From NCBI GenBank assembly GCA_005774545.1, contig VAUL01000001.1:62001-126000 (forward strand): 64,000 nucleotides of DNA. Direction: 5' to 3'. The notes beneath the pieces are model-generated. The model was not told the origin of the DNA. It saw only the letters and a program-made list of their open reading frames with translations, and did no database searches. Position numbers and translations under genes: made by a program. Position 1 is the stretch's first letter. Every line of letters begins with the position of its first letter. The DNA comes from Deltaproteobacteria bacterium. Its GTDB lineage: Bacteria > Desulfobacterota > Desulfuromonadia > Desulfuromonadales > BM103. Shown piece after piece: positions 61,489 through 64,000 of the stretch.

Positions 61489-64000
61489 CCAGCGCCTCTT
61501 CCGTATCCCCTCCGGCCTTTTTCGAACGCGAGCTGCTGCTTGCCGGCGACGTTCCTTACGAGCAGCGGCGCGACTCGCTGCTCGCCGCCGCCCGCAGCTT
61601 CCTCGACTATCATCGCGACGCCTGCCAGCAGCTGCATCGCGCCGGCGCCAGCGGCACCCAGGTGGTGCAGGCGATTACGGCGATGACCGACACGCTGATG
61701 CGCAATCTCTACCGCTGCATCACGGCCGACTGGAGCATTGAGCAGCGCCCCTGCACGGCCCTGCTCGCCCTGGGCGGCTACGGGCGCGGCGAGCTCAACC
61801 CGCGATCCGACATCGACCTGATGTTCTTCTGCGGTGAGAAGAACCGGGATCATGCCGACATGGTCGCGCAGCGCATGCTCTACCTGTTGTGGGACCTCAA
61901 CCTCGATGTCGGCTACAGCGTCCGTACCGGCAAGGATTGCATCGCCCTGGCCGGCCAGGACATCACCATTCGCACCGCCCTGCTCGACGCCCGCTTCCTT
62001 TCCGGCGACGAAGATCTCTACCGGGAATTTCAGCAGCAGGTGATGCAGGCGGTTCTGACCCGCAACACCCAGGCCTTCCTGCAGGCCAAGTACGAAGAGC
62101 ACAAGGCCAGGCTGGCCAAGTACGGCTCATCGGTCTACCTGCTGGAGCCGAACATCAAGGAGAGCGAGGGGGGGCTGCGCGACCTGCATACGGCGATCTG
62201 GATGGCGCGCGTCAAGTACAAGGCCGGGTCGCTGCGCGACCTGGTGCTGAAGAGCATCCTCAGCGAGGCGGAGCTGGCGGCGTTCCAGTCGGCCTACGAT
62301 TACCTGTGGCGCATCCGCAACGAGCTCCACTACCTGTCCAAGCGCAAGAACGAGCAGCTGCACTTCGACAAGCAGGAGGCCATCGCCAATTTTCTCGGCT
62401 ATCGGGACAACCGCAAGGGTCCGGCCGTCGAGCAGTTCATGCAGGCCTACTATGCGCATGCGACCCAGGTTGAGCATCTTGCGGCGAGCCTGATCAGCCG
62501 GGTCATGCGCCAGGCCGAGCTGTCGACCAGGGTTTCGGCCAAGGTTTTTGGCGCGTTCCGCCGCCGCACGGTCGGCAAGGACTTCTTCATCTACGACAAC
62601 GAGCTCAAGGCGATCAGCAAAAAGCTCTTTACCGAACGCCCGGCCGCGATGATGGAGGCGTTTGCCCACGCCAAGCGGCTCGACGTGCGCCTCAGCGTCG
62701 AACTCAAGGGGATGATCCGGCAGAACCTGGAGCTGGTCAACGACCGGTTCCGGCGCTCCCGCGAGATATCCGAACTGTTCCTCGAGATCCTGCGCACGCC
62801 GGGAGGGATCACCCGGACCCTGCGGGACATGCACCATCTGATGTTCCTGAACCGCTACATCCCGGAGTTCGAACGCATCTACTGCAAGGTCCAGCACGAC
62901 GCCTACCACATTTACACGGTCGATACCCACACCCTGTTCTGCCTCGAGGAACTGGAGAAGCTGTGGCTCGGCGAGTACCGTGAGCGCAAGCCGGTCTACA
63001 CCCAGGTGGCCAACGAGGTCGAAAAGCGCGAACTGCTGGTGCTGGCCGTGCTCTTTCACGATATCGGCAAGGGGGAGGGGAAGGATCACAGCAACCGCGG
63101 CGCGGACATGATCCCGACCATCGCCCGGCGTCTCAATCTCAATCGCGAGGACAGCCAGCGCCTTGAATTCCTGGTCCGCCGCCATCTGGACATGGCCCAC
63201 ATCTCCCAGCGCCGCGACCTGCACGACGACCGGCTGATCAACGATTTCGCCCAGACCATGGGGATGAGCGAAAACCTGCGCATGCTCTTCCTGCTGACCT
63301 TTGCCGATATCAAGGGGGTCGGCCCCGATGTCTGGACCGAATGGAAGGGGCTGCTGCTGCAGGAACTCTACGAGAAGACCTACGATGTTCTCGAGCGCGG
63401 CGACTTCTACAAGGATCTGCGCTCGGAGCGCGTTCGCAACCGCCGCCGCAAGGTTGTCGACGCTCTGACCGAAGAGTTCGGCGAACGGCCGGTGCGCGAA
63501 CTTCTGCAGGCGGCCGGCACCCGCTACATCCTCTCCCACCACTCCGCCGAGATCGTGGCCCACATGCGTCTCGAACTGGATCGCGGCGACAAATCCGTGG
63601 CCATGGATGTCAGCGACGACCGCGACAGCGGTTTTTCCCAACTGGTGATATCGACACTCGACGTTCCCGGGCTGTTCAGCATGATCGCCGGGGTGCTGGC
63701 CGCCAACGGCATCAACATCCTCGGTGCCCAGGTCTATACGCGCAGCAACGGTGCGGCCCTCGACATCCTGCATGTCAACAATCCGCAGGGCGGCATCATC
63801 GAGAACCCGGCCAAGTGGACCAGGGTTCGCGAAGAACTCGAGGGGGTGATCGAGGGGCGGCTCAACGTCAGGCAGCTGGTCGGACGGCGCAAGGAGTCGG
63901 GGCTGGCACCGCAGTACGCGAAGCCGCGCTACCCGGACCGGGTCGAGTTCGACATCGATGTCTCCCGCGAATACACGGTCATCGACATCTTCACCCACGA
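61485..64000 (+). CDS. glnD: PII uridylyltransferase (3' end outside window)
   Basis: 838 codons visible of about 900. Starts at ATG 61485, overlapping the amidase stop (ATGA). Nucleotidyltransferase with GGYGRGELNPRSDIDLM near residues 101-117, a helical linker, an HD domain (LFHDIGKGEGKDHS, about residue 525) and an ACT domain (about 700-770, LDVPGLFSMIAGVLAANGINI); the frame is still open at the window edge where the second ACT domain would begin. GlnD uridylylates PII when glutamine is low and removes it when glutamine is high. Its target glnB lies 16 kb upstream. Confidence 0.95.
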   Translation, partial: MTSASSVSPPAFFERELLLAGDVPYEQRRDSLLAAARSFLDYHRDACQQLHRAGASGTQVVQAITAMTDTLMRNLYRCITADWSIEQRPCTALLALGGYGRGELNPRSDIDLMFFCGEKNRDHADMVAQRMLYLLWDLNLDVGYSVRTGKDCIALAGQDITIRTALLDARFLSGDEDLYREFQQQVMQAVLTRNTQAFLQAKYEEHKARLAKYGSSVYLLEPNIKESEGGLRDLHTAIWMARVKYKAGSLRDLVLKSILSEAELAAFQSAYDYLWRIRNELHYLSKRKNEQLHFDKQEAIANFLGYRDNRKGPAVEQFMQAYYAHATQVEHLAASLISRVMRQAELSTRVSAKVFGAFRRRTVGKDFFIYDNELKAISKKLFTERPAAMMEAFAHAKRLDVRLSVELKGMIRQNLELVNDRFRRSREISELFLEILRTPGGITRTLRDMHHLMFLNRYIPEFERIYCKVQHDAYHIYTVDTHTLFCLEELEKLWLGEYRERKPVYTQVANEVEKRELLVLAVLFHDIGKGEGKDHSNRGADMIPTIARRLNLNREDSQRLEFLVRRHLDMAHISQRRDLHDDRLINDFAQTMGMSENLRMLFLLTFADIKGVGPDVWTEWKGLLLQELYEKTYDVLERGDFYKDLRSERVRNRRRKVVDALTEEFGERPVRELLQAAGTRYILSHHSAEIVAHMRLELDRGDKSVAMDVSDDRDSGFSQLVISTLDVPGLFSMIAGVLAANGINILGAQVYTRSNGAALDILHVNNPQGGIIENPAKWTRVREELEGVIEGRLNVRQLVGRRKESGLAPQYAKPRYPDRVEFDIDVSREYTVIDIFTH

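Overview
The window looks like a chromosome segment of a GC-rich delta-proteobacterium, most likely of the Desulfuromonadia (Geobacter/Desulfuromonas type). This rests on gene content: glnB-glnA under a sigma-54-type promoter, a hybrid NADP-malic enzyme, a complete Tad/Flp pilus locus, a GAF-containing chemoreceptor and a mutS-amidase-glnD run. It is an inference from content and gene order, not a database match.

Bases 1 to about 24,540 are an integrated genomic island. Its right end is marked by a P4-type tyrosine integrase (23106-24311, minus) beside a 49-base copy of the 3' part of tRNA-Val(CAC) (24490-24538). The intact tRNA and left end should lie upstream of base 1. Composition is patchy: about 1,190-5,530, 11,340-12,060 and 15,400-17,460 are visibly AT-richer than the rest, which suggests stepwise assembly. 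The cargo falls into blocks. (a) A WYL regulator (5' end missing), then membrane proteins and an exported PD-(D/E)xK-like protein with a glycine-zipper tail, then a DUF4238 protein. (b) A two-sided WYL-controlled cluster. The leftward operon encodes a tandem AAA+ ATPase, an agmatine/peptidylarginine deiminase-family enzyme, a small Cys-rich protein and an OB-fold protein. The rightward genes encode a WYL regulator, an unknown protein, an HExxH protein, another unknown, a DUF2779 Fe-S nuclease/exonuclease, an RNase J-like metallo-beta-lactamase protein, a NucS-like PD-(D/E)xK protein and an Mrr-type nuclease. Three inverted repeats of the form CGAC-N7-GTCG lie in its control regions and tie the operons together. 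This is the best candidate here for an undescribed, probably defensive, system. (c) An ARPP-1-type protein, a Sel1-repeat protein and a fusion of a dual-specificity phosphatase with an ADP-ribosylglycohydrolase. The 3' end of the fusion gene is abutted by an IS1182-family insertion.

From about 24,540 to the end the sequence reads as resident chromosome. 24.7-28.2 kb carries a second, short ADP-ribosylglycohydrolase, a PIG-V-like mannosyltransferase, a SAM methyltransferase and a dolichyl-phosphate-glucose-synthase-like GT2. 28.1-43.6 kb (minus strand) is a Tad pilus operon with two Flp pilins, the prepilin peptidase, TadE-like proteins, CpaB, secretin, TadG, TadZ, TadA, TadB, TadC and TadD. 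It continues directly into two paralogous polytopic GT-C-like proteins that may glycosylate the pilus. GtrA flanks the locus on the other side.

44.3-50.8 kb holds a NUDIX hydrolase, glnB-glnA, thrC and maeB. 51-56.8 kb holds a phosphodiesterase-like metallophosphoesterase, a HIT hydrolase, an ExbB/ExbD pair, a chemoreceptor, a cation diffusion facilitator and a conserved unknown. 57-64 kb holds mutS, a periplasmic amidase and glnD, which is cut by the window end. GlnD is the uridylyltransferase for the Tyr51-bearing PII protein encoded at 45.1 kb. The only gene-free stretch over 300 bases is 24312-24708, which holds the island junction and the tRNA terminator.
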